This document shows positions 6,957 to 14,264 of a DNA stretch of 19,316 bases, in pieces; within the stretch, counting starts at the first letter, position 1, and each line of letters begins with the position of its first letter. The notes beneath the pieces were generated by a model. That model was given only the letters and a program-made list of their open reading frames with translations, was not told the origin of the DNA and made no database searches. Origin of the DNA: Campylobacteraceae bacterium (GTDB lineage Bacteria; Campylobacterota; Campylobacteria; Campylobacterales; Sulfurovaceae); assembly GCA_027022775.1 (NCBI GenBank), contig JALVXO010000018.1, positions 1 through 19,316 on the forward strand, read 5' to 3'. The translations under genes and the position numbers were made by a program.

Positions 6957-7427
6957 TTATGAACAGCAGGCTCCGCCAAAACCGTCTTCCAATTCTAATA
7001 TTTTTCCATTGCCAGATACTATTCCTTCTTTGTCTGCGATGGTTTTTCCGTTAAAAACAATGGTATATTCTACTTTTACAGAATCTCTTATCGAATTGAC
7101 TGTAGTGCAGTAACTCTCTAGTGAAGAGAGGATATACCTTTTTGCTTTTAACTCGTCAAAATCGCCTTCAAATTTGTATATAATATGGATAGAGCCAAAT
7201 TTATACGGAACTGCCAATTGACGGACAATGTCAGCTTCTACACTGTAATTTTTTATCTCATATCCGTCTTTTTCAGCAAAAACAGCCAAATCTATGCCGG
7301 TGCACCCGATAATCCCGGCTGCAAAATACTCTACCGGAGTAATCTCTTTAGCATCCATAATAAAACTGGATTTTGAAGTTTTTGCTTCAAACTTTTTATC
7401 GCCTAAATAGTTTAAAGATACCTTCAT
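6957..7427 (-). CDS. OsmC family protein
   Basis: The 156-residue protein has the two OsmC/Ohr-type cysteines in context: Cys42 in AAGIIGCTGIDLAVFAEKDG and Cys107 in LSSLESYCTTVNSI. In active family members this pair reduces organic hydroperoxides in the cytoplasm. The sequence around Cys42 resembles the YhfA-like branch more than classical Ohr, so the substrate is uncertain. An unusual feature is the C-terminal tail GFGGACCS, with adjacent Cys154 and Cys155, which is glycine-flanked and could act as a resolving or metal-binding tail. The start ATG follows AAAGGG, and a TATAAT box lies at 7448-7453 on the minus strand. It appears to be monocistronic. Confidence 0.88.
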   Translation of the reverse strand: MKVSLNYLGDKKFEAKTSKSSFIMDAKEITPVEYFAAGIIGCTGIDLAVFAEKDGYEIKNYSVEADIVRQLAVPYKFGSIHIIYKFEGDFDELKAKRYILSSLESYCTTVNSIRDSVKVEYTIVFNGKTIADKEGIVSGNGKILELEDGFGGACCS

Positions 7428-7447
7428 ATCAACCCTTTTTTTGCAAA

Positions 7448-7453
7448 ATTATA
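7448..7453 (-). promoter_or_regulatory. -10 box of the OsmC-family gene
   Basis: The minus strand reads GATATAATTTTGC, so TATAAT lies 20 bases before the ATG at 7427, with AAAGGG between. The remaining gap up to the L,D-transpeptidase at 7745 (about 290 bases) is AT-rich and non-coding. It holds two direct TTGTCAACC repeats and two dyads, listed separately. Confidence 0.5.
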
Positions 7454-7485
7454 TCAAATAAAATTAAGTTTTAAAAATTTTACAG

Positions 7486-7653
7486 TTGTCAACCAATACA
7501 GTTCCATTTATTGTTCTTAAAATATACATTGTAAAGATAATGTGTAAATTGTCAACCGCTCTGCTCAGTAAATATGTTTACGACTATTTAATACAAAAAT
7601 ACGGAGCTGTATTTTTAATTTGTAAAACAAAAATGTAAATCTGTCAATTTACA
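7486..7653. promoter_or_regulatory. Cluster of direct repeats and dyads between divergent genes
   Basis: TTGTCAACC occurs at 7486-7494 and 7549-7557, 63 bases apart. AAAAATAC-GGAGCT-GTATTTTT (7595-7616) and TGTAAAT-CTGTCA-ATTTACA (7634-7653) are perfect dyads. They sit between the divergently transcribed OsmC-family and L,D-transpeptidase genes, which is a typical place for operators. No known regulator box is recognised. In DNA this AT-rich, short dyads can also arise by chance. Confidence 0.35.
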
Positions 7654-7744
7654 ATATATAAATTTTTAAAATGCCATAAAATAAATTAAATAGTTTAAAA
7701 TATGCTATATTTGCTTTAAAGCAATTAGCAATAAAGGATTGAAA

Positions 7745-8617
7745 ATGTCAAAGTTTTTTAAAATCTTTTTAATATTGATATCTCTGACGGCTTTAAGTTT
7801 TGCAAAAGAAAAAGCCGATAAAAAAATAGTGGTAAATTTAACAAAACAGGAGGCTTATGCCTACGAAAACGGCAAATTGGCACTTAAAGGGTGGATATCT
7901 TCTGGAAAAGGCAAATATAAAACAAAAACTGGCAAATACAGGGTTTTAGAAAAAGAACTGTTCCATATCTCTAACGAGTGGCCAAAGCCTGACGGCGGAG
8001 CAGAAATGCCATTTATGTTAAGAATAACATGGAGCGGGGTTGCGCTCCATTTGGGATATGTTCCCAACCGCCCTGCATCCCACGGCTGTGTAAGGCTAAA
8101 AGACGGCTTTGCACAAGAGCTTTATAAATGGGCTGATATAGGAACAAAAGTTATAATAAAAGGAAAAACCCCAAAATGGGTCTCCAGAAAAAAAAGTAAA
8201 CCTTTTTATATAACAAAATATTTTTATAAAAAATACCGCACAAATTATAAAAAAGAAAAAAGATATATTGCCAGGTTAAGAAAAGAGATAAAAAGACTCT
8301 CTAAAATCCATCAGCAGAAACTGGCTCTTAAAAAAAGAAAAAAGCTGCAAAAACTTGCTAAACTGAAAAGATTAAAAATTATCAGATACTACTCTAGGCT
8401 ATCTTACAAAAAATTAAACTATATATTAAAACTCAATTATATAAAAAGGGCTAAAATTTTAAAATCCAATATGAGCAGAAGCAAAAAGTACAAAGAGTTA
8501 AAGAAAATCCGCTGGATGGTTAAAATAATAAAAAAGGCAAAATATGTTAAAGCGCACAAAAAAGGGCGGATTGCGAAAAAAAGAGTATACAAAAAATATG
8601 CAAAAACAGTTATATAG
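7745..8617 (+). CDS. L,D-transpeptidase (YkuD domain) with long basic C-terminal tail
   Basis: I start at ATG 7745, which has AAAGGA at 7733-7738 and 6 bases of spacing. The TTG two codons earlier touches that site. Residues 1-20 are a signal peptide (MSKFFKIFLILISLTALSFA). The YkuD domain spans about 26-140, with His102 and the catalytic motif SHGCVR (Ser112 to Arg117, nucleophile Cys115). Such enzymes make 3-3 peptidoglycan cross-links or attach proteins to the wall. After residue ~146 the protein becomes a Lys/Arg/Tyr-rich region of about 145 residues (for example RYIARLRKEIKRLSKIHQQK), likely helical, with no recognised domain. It may hold the enzyme to the anionic wall or outer membrane (inference). 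It is followed by frr after 69 bases. Confidence 0.92.
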   Translation: MSKFFKIFLILISLTALSFAKEKADKKIVVNLTKQEAYAYENGKLALKGWISSGKGKYKTKTGKYRVLEKELFHISNEWPKPDGGAEMPFMLRITWSGVALHLGYVPNRPASHGCVRLKDGFAQELYKWADIGTKVIIKGKTPKWVSRKKSKPFYITKYFYKKYRTNYKKEKRYIARLRKEIKRLSKIHQQKLALKKRKKLQKLAKLKRLKIIRYYSRLSYKKLNYILKLNYIKRAKILKSNMSRSKKYKELKKIRWMVKIIKKAKYVKAHKKGRIAKKRVYKKYAKTVI

Positions 8618-8622
8618 CCTAG

Positions 8623-8638
8623 TTAAATCTGGATTTAA
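8623..8638 (+). terminator. Weak possible terminator after the L,D-transpeptidase gene
   Basis: TTAAAT-CTGG-ATTTAA is followed by TTTATTTTTATA. The stem is only 6 A/T pairs, so it would be inefficient and might allow read-through into frr. Confidence 0.3.
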
Positions 8639-8686
8639 TTTATTTTTATATAGAATAACAGTTAAAATTTATTCCAAGGAAGGAAA

Positions 8687-9244
8687 ATGTTGCAAAAAAT
8701 TTACGACGAGACTGCTGACCACATGAAAAAAAGCATAGAAGCTATGAAAAAAGAGTTTCTGACTTTAAGAACGGGGAAAGTCAGCACTGCAATTGTTGAC
8801 CATATCAAAGTTGATTATTACGGCGTACCCACTCCTCTTAACCAAGTAGCAAGCATAACAAGCCTTGATGCCACAACTTTAGCTATAAATCCATGGGAAA
8901 AGAATATGCTTCCTGAAATTGAAAAAGCGATTCAGCAGGCAAATATAGGCGTAAACCCAAATAACGACGGCGATTTTATTAAACTCTTTTTCCCTCCAAT
9001 GACAACCGAGCAGAGAGAGCAGATAGTAAAGCAGGCAAAAGCAATGGCTGAAAAAGCCAAAGTTGCTGTAAGAAATGTGAGAAAAGATGCAAATAATAAA
9101 ATTAAAAGAATGGAAAAAGAGAAAGAGATAAGTGAAGATGAGGCAAAAAGAGCCCACGATAAAATTCAAAAATTAACCGATGAGCATATTGAACAGATTG
9201 ATAAAGCTTTAAAATCCAAAGAAGCTGACATTTTAAGAGTATAA
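8687..9244 (+). CDS. frr: Ribosome recycling factor
   Basis: The 185-residue length and sequence are typical of RRF, which with EF-G splits the post-termination ribosome. The N-terminus MLQKIYDETADHMKKSIEAM is followed by the conserved LRTGKVSTAIVDHIKVDYYG, with the Arg of LRTGK, and by FPPMTTEQREQIVKQAK and VRNVRKDANNKIK. The C-terminal helices of the three-helix bundle end at DILRV. AAGGAAGG lies just upstream of the ATG. The stop is 2 bases before the pyrE start, so the two are co-transcribed, an arrangement I associate with Campylobacterota. Confidence 0.98.
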   Translation: MLQKIYDETADHMKKSIEAMKKEFLTLRTGKVSTAIVDHIKVDYYGVPTPLNQVASITSLDATTLAINPWEKNMLPEIEKAIQQANIGVNPNNDGDFIKLFFPPMTTEQREQIVKQAKAMAEKAKVAVRNVRKDANNKIKRMEKEKEISEDEAKRAHDKIQKLTDEHIEQIDKALKSKEADILRV

Positions 9245-9246
9245 CC

Positions 9247-9855
9247 ATGGATATTAAAAAAATATATGAAGATGCAGACGCTCTTTTAAGTGGCCATTTT
9301 ATTTTAAGCAGCGGCCACCACTCCTCAAATTACCTTCAGAGTGCAAAAGTTTTAGAAGACCCCAAAAAAGGGGAAATGCTGGCAGCAGAATTGGCAAAAA
9401 TAATTAAAGAGGCGGGTATAGAAGCCGACACGGTCTGTGCACCTGCGCTTGGCGGATTGATTGCAGGGTATGAGCTTGCCAGGGCGCTTGGGACACGCTC
9501 TATTTTTGTGGAGCGAAAAAATGGAATAATGGAGCTTCGAAGAGGTTTCGAAGTGAAAAAAGGCGAAAGAGTAATTGTTTGCGAAGATGTTATTACGACC
9601 GGCGGTTCTGCGATGGAAGCTGCTGAAATAATAGAAAGATTAGGTGCAGAGGTTGTTGCATTTGCTGCTTTGGCAAACAGGGGCTTTTGCAAAAGATACG
9701 GCACTGAAAATACAGCAAAACCTTCTTGTAAACTTCCAAAAGATAAACCGTTTTTCTCTCTGGCAGATTTTGAATTCGATGACTTCCTGCCAGAAGAGTG
9801 CCCTATGTGCAAAGCGGGAAGCAAAGCGGTAAAACCTGGAAGCAGGGGGAATTAA
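9247..9855 (+). CDS. pyrE: Orotate phosphoribosyltransferase
   Basis: It converts orotate and PRPP to OMP in pyrimidine synthesis. The PRPP-binding loop VIVCEDVITTGGS spans 109-121. The early SSGHHSSNYLQ and ALGGLIAGYELA segments match the family, and FVERKNGIMELRRGF carries the flexible-loop residues. The C-terminal EECPMCKAGSKAVKPGSRGN holds a CxxC pair, as seen in the ~200-residue form of this enzyme. The ATG is separated from the frr stop by 2 bases, so translation is probably coupled. A hairpin overlapping the stop codon likely ends the operon. Confidence 0.97.
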   Translation: MDIKKIYEDADALLSGHFILSSGHHSSNYLQSAKVLEDPKKGEMLAAELAKIIKEAGIEADTVCAPALGGLIAGYELARALGTRSIFVERKNGIMELRRGFEVKKGERVIVCEDVITTGGSAMEAAEIIERLGAEVVAFAALANRGFCKRYGTENTAKPSCKLPKDKPFFSLADFEFDDFLPEECPMCKAGSKAVKPGSRGN

Positions 9856-9863
9856 AGCCCCTG
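9843..9863 (+). terminator. Terminator at the end of frr-pyrE
   Basis: CAGGGG (9843-9848) and CCCCTG (9858-9863) form a stem around the pyrE stop codon, followed by ATTGTTTATG. The stem is GC-rich for this genome but the T-run is short. Confidence 0.55.
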
Positions 9864-9992
9864 ATTGTTTATGTTACTTTTAATAACAATTTTTACACAC
9901 TTTTAATCTTTTGTATTTATTAAATTGCAAATAACCTTATTTTTATATAGTTTTGTTTATTATAAAACAAATATAAAATAAGGGTTGTTTAA

Positions 9993-10604
9993 ATGCGCAA
10001 ATTCATACTATTTTTATCTGCTGCTGCAATTACTGCTTTTTGCGGATGCTCTGTTAATAGTGGAAAATCGGTAAAAAAAGAGAACAATTTTCCTAAATTT
10101 TCACTTATATCAAACAATACATACAAATATCAAATGTTAGCTTATATGAATAATATTCGTGCAAAAGGAGCAAAGTGTGCTCCGCCGGCACCGCCTTTAA
10201 GATGGAATCCAAAGCTGGAAACTGCTGCAAGCTATCATGTACGTGATATGGTAAAACATAATTTTCTTTCACATACAGGTTCTGGAACCTCTTATGACCC
10301 TGCCAGAAAAGCACCCGGCAAAGGAAGCTCATACATTGACAGGATAGAGTTTTTTGGCATACCTGTAAAACCCTCTATGCTGGTTGGCGAAAATATAACT
10401 TTTACCTATTTAAGAAATGTCAAAAGCGATAAAGTGATGCCAAATTTTAAAAAGGCAATAAAAAATATTATTGATGATGATACCCACTGTAAAATTTTTA
10501 TGAATCCAAGATTTAATTATATAGGCAGTGCGATTTTAAGAAATAAAGACAGATACTTCTTTGTTATGGATTTGGCTGAAATAGATGAATCCAAAACAAG
10601 ATAA
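9993..10604 (+). CDS. CAP/SCP-domain lipoprotein (YkwD-like)
   Basis: The N-terminus MRKFILFLSAAAITAFCGCS is an export signal with a probable lipobox cysteine at 19 (Cys17 is an alternative). The CAP domain runs from about 44 to 196: YMNNIRAKGAKC, LRWNPKLETAASYHVRDM, HNFLSHTGS with His94, VGENITFTY with Glu133, and THCKIFMNPRFNYIGSAI. These are the His/Glu cavity residues and C-terminal motif of bacterial CAP proteins. Their function is mostly unknown, with suggested roles in envelope or lipid binding. The ribosome binding site (AAGGG) is weak. The gene ends 6 bases from the convergent response regulator gene. Confidence 0.88.
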   Translation: MRKFILFLSAAAITAFCGCSVNSGKSVKKENNFPKFSLISNNTYKYQMLAYMNNIRAKGAKCAPPAPPLRWNPKLETAASYHVRDMVKHNFLSHTGSGTSYDPARKAPGKGSSYIDRIEFFGIPVKPSMLVGENITFTYLRNVKSDKVMPNFKKAIKNIIDDDTHCKIFMNPRFNYIGSAILRNKDRYFFVMDLAEIDESKTR

Positions 10605-10610
10605 AAGAGA

Positions 10611-11291
10611 TTAACTTGCCTCTATTTTATACCCTAGCTTTTTTGAGCTAACTATTACATCGCTTCCCAGGCATTTGCGCAATCGGTAAATCAAAGCCCT
10701 CAATGAAGCATCTGTAACCCCAAGAGACTCAAGCAGTGTATCTTTTGATACAGTTGTTTTTATGTTATGGCATAAAATTTCTAAAAGCTCCATCTCTTTT
10801 GGCGGAAGTTTGACTATTTCATTCTCTTTTGTCAAAACTTTTTTCTCAAAATCATAAATATACCCGTTTTTTAATTCTGCTTTTTGCTTTTTTTGCTTAA
10901 TATGCCTGCTGGAAGATTTGGATTTTAACAAAGAGAGTGTTGCAGTTATCTCTTTTGGCCTGTAGGGTTTTAGCAGATATGCAAAAGCTTTTGCTTCACT
11001 GGCATACTCTATCATCTCTTCGTCTGAATATGCAGTCATAAAAATTATCTTAATTTTTTCATAAAGAGTATAAATCTTCAAAGCCAATTCTGCACCGCTT
11101 ACTGGGCCGTTAATCATTATATCCATAAAAATCACATCTGGCTTGTTCTTTTTAATGCTCTGCAAAGTTTTATCTGCAGTATCTACTATGTCCACCACTT
11201 TAAACTCACCGCTCTCTTCTATAATGCTTTTTAAGTACATAGCGGGTATTTTCTCATCTTCTACAATTAAAACCTTTATAAAATCTGACAT
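10611..11291 (-). CDS. Two-component response regulator, OmpR-type DNA-binding domain
   Basis: The receiver domain covers residues 1-122, with the acidic pair Glu11-Asp12 in IVEDE, phospho-acceptor Asp57 in VIFMDIMING, Thr86 in IFMTAYSD and Lys108 in LLKPYRP. The C-terminal winged helix (about 140-225) has VKLPPKEMELLEILCHNIKT, LRALIYRLRKCLGSDV and the final wing SSKKLGYKIE, so it should bind DNA as an OmpR/PhoB-like factor. The ATG lies 2 bases after the kinase stop, and its AGAGGA site overlaps the kinase end. The two are therefore an operon and very likely a signalling pair. The target genes and signal are unknown. Confidence 0.93.
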   Translation of the reverse strand: MSDFIKVLIVEDEKIPAMYLKSIIEESGEFKVVDIVDTADKTLQSIKKNKPDVIFMDIMINGPVSGAELALKIYTLYEKIKIIFMTAYSDEEMIEYASEAKAFAYLLKPYRPKEITATLSLLKSKSSSRHIKQKKQKAELKNGYIYDFEKKVLTKENEIVKLPPKEMELLEILCHNIKTTVSKDTLLESLGVTDASLRALIYRLRKCLGSDVIVSSKKLGYKIEAS

Positions 11292-11293
11292 TT

Positions 11294-12424
11294 TTAATCC
11301 TCTAAATGTTTAAAATATATATTATAACACAATCCTCCTTCCGTTAAAATGTACATCTCCCCATTAAAATGCTCTACTGTTAATTTTATCAAATTAAAAC
11401 CAAAACCCTTTTCAAGCTTGTTTATATCAACCTTCTTGCCATTATCGCAATATATCAGTTTATACCCTAGCGGCATTATTTTAAAAGTTATATTTATCTC
11501 AATTGTTCCATCTGCCTCTTTGGCATATTTTATAGAGTTTGTCACCATTTCATTTAACATTATTCCAAACTGGATCAAACTGTTTATTGTTAAGTTTATA
11601 GAATCTATCTGATAATTTACTTTAACGTTGCTTGAACTTTCACTCTGAATTATATTGCTTACCAGTTTATTGATATACTCTTTTAAAGAGAGGCTTTTTA
11701 ATTCGCTGCTTTTATACAAAACCTCATGCAGGGTTGCCATCGATTCTATCCGCCTTTTGCTGCTCTCTAAAGATTTTTTTAAAATAGGGCAGTTGCTTTT
11801 AAAAGATTGCAGACCCAAAATAGATGCCATTAAATTCAAATTGTTTTTTACCCGGTGATGCACCTCTTTTAAAAGCAGCCTGTTTTGGTAATTTGTCTCT
11901 TGCAGGTTTTTGACTGTTTTAGAGATGGCTAAATGGTAAAAAAATCCAAATGAAATAATAAACATATTTGCTATCACAAAAGCAAACATATATTTTAAGT
12001 TGTGTAAAAAAATGTTATTAGGCGTTTCAAAATAGAAGTAAACCAGCAGTGCAGCCAAAATAGCGTAATAGAGGGAAATATTTAAAATAATTTTTTTTAT
12101 ATCCATAGATATAAATGCAATAATAGGCACTAAAATTGCAAAAATAATATCAAAATCGACTCTGTTTATATACAAAAAAAGATATTCTGCAAATGCGCTT
12201 ATCCAAAAAAGAATAACTGCAGACTGCTTAAAGTTTTGCTTTTTGTGGCTGTATCTAAAAGCCAAAAGTGTTAAAACAGTATATGCAATGCATATATATG
12301 CATCTTCATTGCCCAAAATAAAATCGACAATACTCCCAATTAGCGCTAAAACAATTACAGTTAAATAAGCTCCGTATATAAATAGCTCTTTATAATGCAA
12401 GCTATTGATATCTTTTATTGGCAT
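11294..12424 (-). CDS. Membrane sensor histidine kinase, HisKA_2/HWE type
   Basis: I start at ATG 12424 because it has an A/G-rich leader (AAAAAAGAT), whereas the in-frame TTG ten codons earlier has no ribosome binding site. About six hydrophobic segments fill residues 12-165, with no large periplasmic sensing domain. The phospho-acceptor motif LLKEVHHRVKNNLNLMASIL (about 184-203) is typical of the HisKA_2 family. The ATPase domain shows LNEMVTNSIKYA (N box), YCDNGKK and KGFGFNLIKLTVEHFNGEM. Kinases of this type often pair with unusual regulators, but here the partner directly downstream is OmpR-like. It lies 100 bases after the RDD gene. Confidence 0.9.
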   Translation of the reverse strand: MPIKDINSLHYKELFIYGAYLTVIVLALIGSIVDFILGNEDAYICIAYTVLTLLAFRYSHKKQNFKQSAVILFWISAFAEYLFLYINRVDFDIIFAILVPIIAFISMDIKKIILNISLYYAILAALLVYFYFETPNNIFLHNLKYMFAFVIANMFIISFGFFYHLAISKTVKNLQETNYQNRLLLKEVHHRVKNNLNLMASILGLQSFKSNCPILKKSLESSKRRIESMATLHEVLYKSSELKSLSLKEYINKLVSNIIQSESSSNVKVNYQIDSINLTINSLIQFGIMLNEMVTNSIKYAKEADGTIEINITFKIMPLGYKLIYCDNGKKVDINKLEKGFGFNLIKLTVEHFNGEMYILTEGGLCYNIYFKHLED

Positions 12425-12524
12425 TATGAAATCTTTTTTTTCATATTTTAACAAAAAAGTTGAGCATTTGAAAGAAAATTAACATTTTTGGGTTAAAAGT
12501 TTTATGAATTTTAAGCACTTGCCT

Positions 12525-13052
12525 CTAAAGTTTATCATAAAAAAGAAACACTATTAAAGATAATACAAAAGCGGTCAGGAATATTAAAGCAATTAGCAGA
12601 TCCCACGGTGTTATCTCTTTTCCTTCCACTATAAAGCCGCTTTTTCTGTCCCAATATGTCTGTTTTCCATTTCTGATATCATTATAAGCTAAAACCATAG
12701 TAACAACTTGAATTACCGGCAGATTTAATCCCAAACCAAAAATCCACATAAGAACTGTTCTTTTAAATGCGCTGTTAAAATCTATAGGCTTGTTATCAAC
12801 CCGTTCTATCGAAATTTTTAATATTTTTTTGCCAATAGATGTGCCCCATATCATAAAAAGATAGCTTTCTAATAAAATAAGCAGCAGTGTAACAGATACA
12901 TAAAATATATAACTGTTAGAAATTACAAAGTTTTCTGTGCCGTCAATCAGGCTTACCAAAAACGTATAAAACAGCAGTATCAGCATTATAATAAAAAGAT
13001 AAATTGTCAAATCAAGAACTCTAGCCAGCAGCCTGACTACCGGATACTTCAT
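12525..13052 (-). CDS. RDD family membrane protein
   Basis: Four hydrophobic stretches (about 13-37, 47-69, 105-125 and 150-172) and the family motifs RLLARVLDLTIYL near the N-terminus, WGTSIGKKILKI and TYWDRKSG mark an RDD protein, named for its Arg-Asp-Asp residues. Here the motif reads R-x-x-D. Function is unknown for most members; some have been linked to ion transport. The ATG has a good AAAGGAG site, 17 bases after the kamA-like stop. That site sits in a small hairpin, ACTCC-AAA-GGAGT, which could limit translation when not coupled. Confidence 0.88.
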   Translation of the reverse strand: MKYPVVRLLARVLDLTIYLFIIMLILLFYTFLVSLIDGTENFVISNSYIFYVSVTLLLILLESYLFMIWGTSIGKKILKISIERVDNKPIDFNSAFKRTVLMWIFGLGLNLPVIQVVTMVLAYNDIRNGKQTYWDRKSGFIVEGKEITPWDLLIALIFLTAFVLSLIVFLFYDKL

Positions 13053-13069
13053 ATTGACTCCTTTGGAGT

Positions 13070-14104
13070 TTATATCTCTTCAAAATCCTCAAGCCAGCGG
13101 CCGTTTGGATTGTTTTTTCTAATAAACACTTCTCCTGTTTTCTCTTTATCGGCAGCCCTGTGATATTTAAATACAATTTTATCGTCATAAATTCCGATAA
13201 TTTCTATTTTTCCGGTTTTATGGCTCATTGTGTACTTAATGTTTTTATAAACTCCCGGAAGTTCTTTAAAAGCTTCATTTAAAATATTCAATACATCATT
13301 AATAGCGACAGAGTAAGAGTAATTGCCTGCTGTCGGACGCATTTGAAAAAAATAGTATGGCGTTATATCTATTGACATAAGAGATGTTATTAAGTTATAA
13401 ACAGTTTTTGCAGAGTCATTTACCCCTTTTATTATAGGGGTTTGGTTATATATCATTATACCGGTTTCTTTTATTTTTTCAACAGCCTTTTTTGTAACTT
13501 CTGTAATCTCATTAGGATGGTTAAAGTGCGCCATCAGTTTTATTTTTTTTACTTTGTTAATATCTTTTAGCCTCTCTGTTAAATCGGTATCTAAAAAAAT
13601 ATAAGGGTTAAATGCAAGCATTTTAGAACCGACTCTAATAAATTGCAAATGTTCTATCTCTGCCAGCTGCCATAAAAAATCAGTAACTTTTTTGCTCCCC
13701 GTAATCAAAGGGTCTCCGCCGGTTACTAAAACATTTTTTATCTCTTTATGTTTTTTTATATAATTTAACGCCTCTGATAAATCATTTACCACATCATCAT
13801 TGTCATCTATAAAAAGTCTTTTTCGAAAACAGAATCTGCAATATCCGCCGCACACATTATTAAAAAGAACCAAAGCGGTATCTTCATACTTATGCTCCAG
13901 GCCGTTTACTACCATGTAGCTATGTTCGCCAGAAGGGTCTAAATCTGTGTATAACTCATTCAGCTCTTCTGCTTTGGGGATAATAATATTTCTAATTGGG
14001 TCGTTTAAATCAGACCTGTTTATTAATGAGAGGTAGTAACTGTTGCTTCTGAATTTAAACCGCTCTTCTACCTCTTTTAATTTCTCTTTTTCCTCTTTTG
14101 ACAA
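13070..14104 (-). CDS. KamA-family radical SAM protein (lysine 2,3-aminomutase-like)
   Basis: The radical SAM cluster motif CxxxCxxC is Cys85-GGY-Cys89-RF-Cys92, followed by RKRLF as in lysine 2,3-aminomutase and EpmB. VLVTGGDPL is the SAM-binding GGDP motif. HFNHPNEIT and QTPIIKGVND also match the family. The C-terminal SHKTGKIEIIGIY may hold the PLP lysine, but the usual PGGGGK form is not seen. The substrate therefore stays open: free lysine, glutamate, or the EF-P lysine as for EpmB (no EpmA or EF-P gene is nearby). The coordinates use TTG 14104, but ATT 14146, 14 codons earlier, has a perfect AGGAGG at 14152-14157 and is likely the real start. It forms an operon with the RDD gene. Confidence 0.87.
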   Translation of the reverse strand: MSKEEKEKLKEVEERFKFRSNSYYLSLINRSDLNDPIRNIIIPKAEELNELYTDLDPSGEHSYMVVNGLEHKYEDTALVLFNNVCGGYCRFCFRKRLFIDDNDDVVNDLSEALNYIKKHKEIKNVLVTGGDPLITGSKKVTDFLWQLAEIEHLQFIRVGSKMLAFNPYIFLDTDLTERLKDINKVKKIKLMAHFNHPNEITEVTKKAVEKIKETGIMIYNQTPIIKGVNDSAKTVYNLITSLMSIDITPYYFFQMRPTAGNYSYSVAINDVLNILNEAFKELPGVYKNIKYTMSHKTGKIEIIGIYDDKIVFKYHRAADKEKTGEVFIRKNNPNGRWLEDFEEI

Positions 14105-14151
14105 TAAATCCAGTTTATGAGTTTTTGTAAAATATTTTATTTTAATGTTTC

Positions 14152-14157
14152 CCTCCT
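14152..14157 (-). promoter_or_regulatory. Strong ribosome binding site upstream of a non-standard start
   Basis: The minus strand reads AGGAGG, then GAAAC, then ATT AAA ATA AAA TAT TTT in frame with the KamA-like protein. The frame is open from a TAA just upstream, and the extension IKIKYFTKTHKLDLL leads into SKEEKEKLK. The out-of-frame ATG overlapping this site stops after seven codons. Confidence 0.6.
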
Positions 14158-14242
14158 CATTTTGTATCTTTTAGAACAATATACATAAAAATCTTGAAAT
14201 TAAAATTAATTTAACAAGAGAATTTAAGAAGAATTGCAAAAA

Positions 14243-14264
14243 AACAATCCCGTTTGGGATTGTT
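14243..14264 (-). terminator. Intrinsic terminator of nrdB
   Basis: On the minus strand, AACAATCCC-AAAC-GGGATTGTT forms a perfect 9-bp stem with a 4-base loop and is followed by a T-run. The stem overlaps the nrdB stop codon. Confidence 0.85.

Noticed and set aside
8879..9169. Minus-strand 96-residue ORF over frr
   Set aside because: It is antisense to a clear ribosome recycling factor. The Phe/Leu-rich composition is typical of shadows.
9336..9824. Minus-strand 162-residue ORF over pyrE
   Set aside because: It is a shadow of pyrE, with low-complexity Ser/Ala composition and no ribosome binding site that would favour it.
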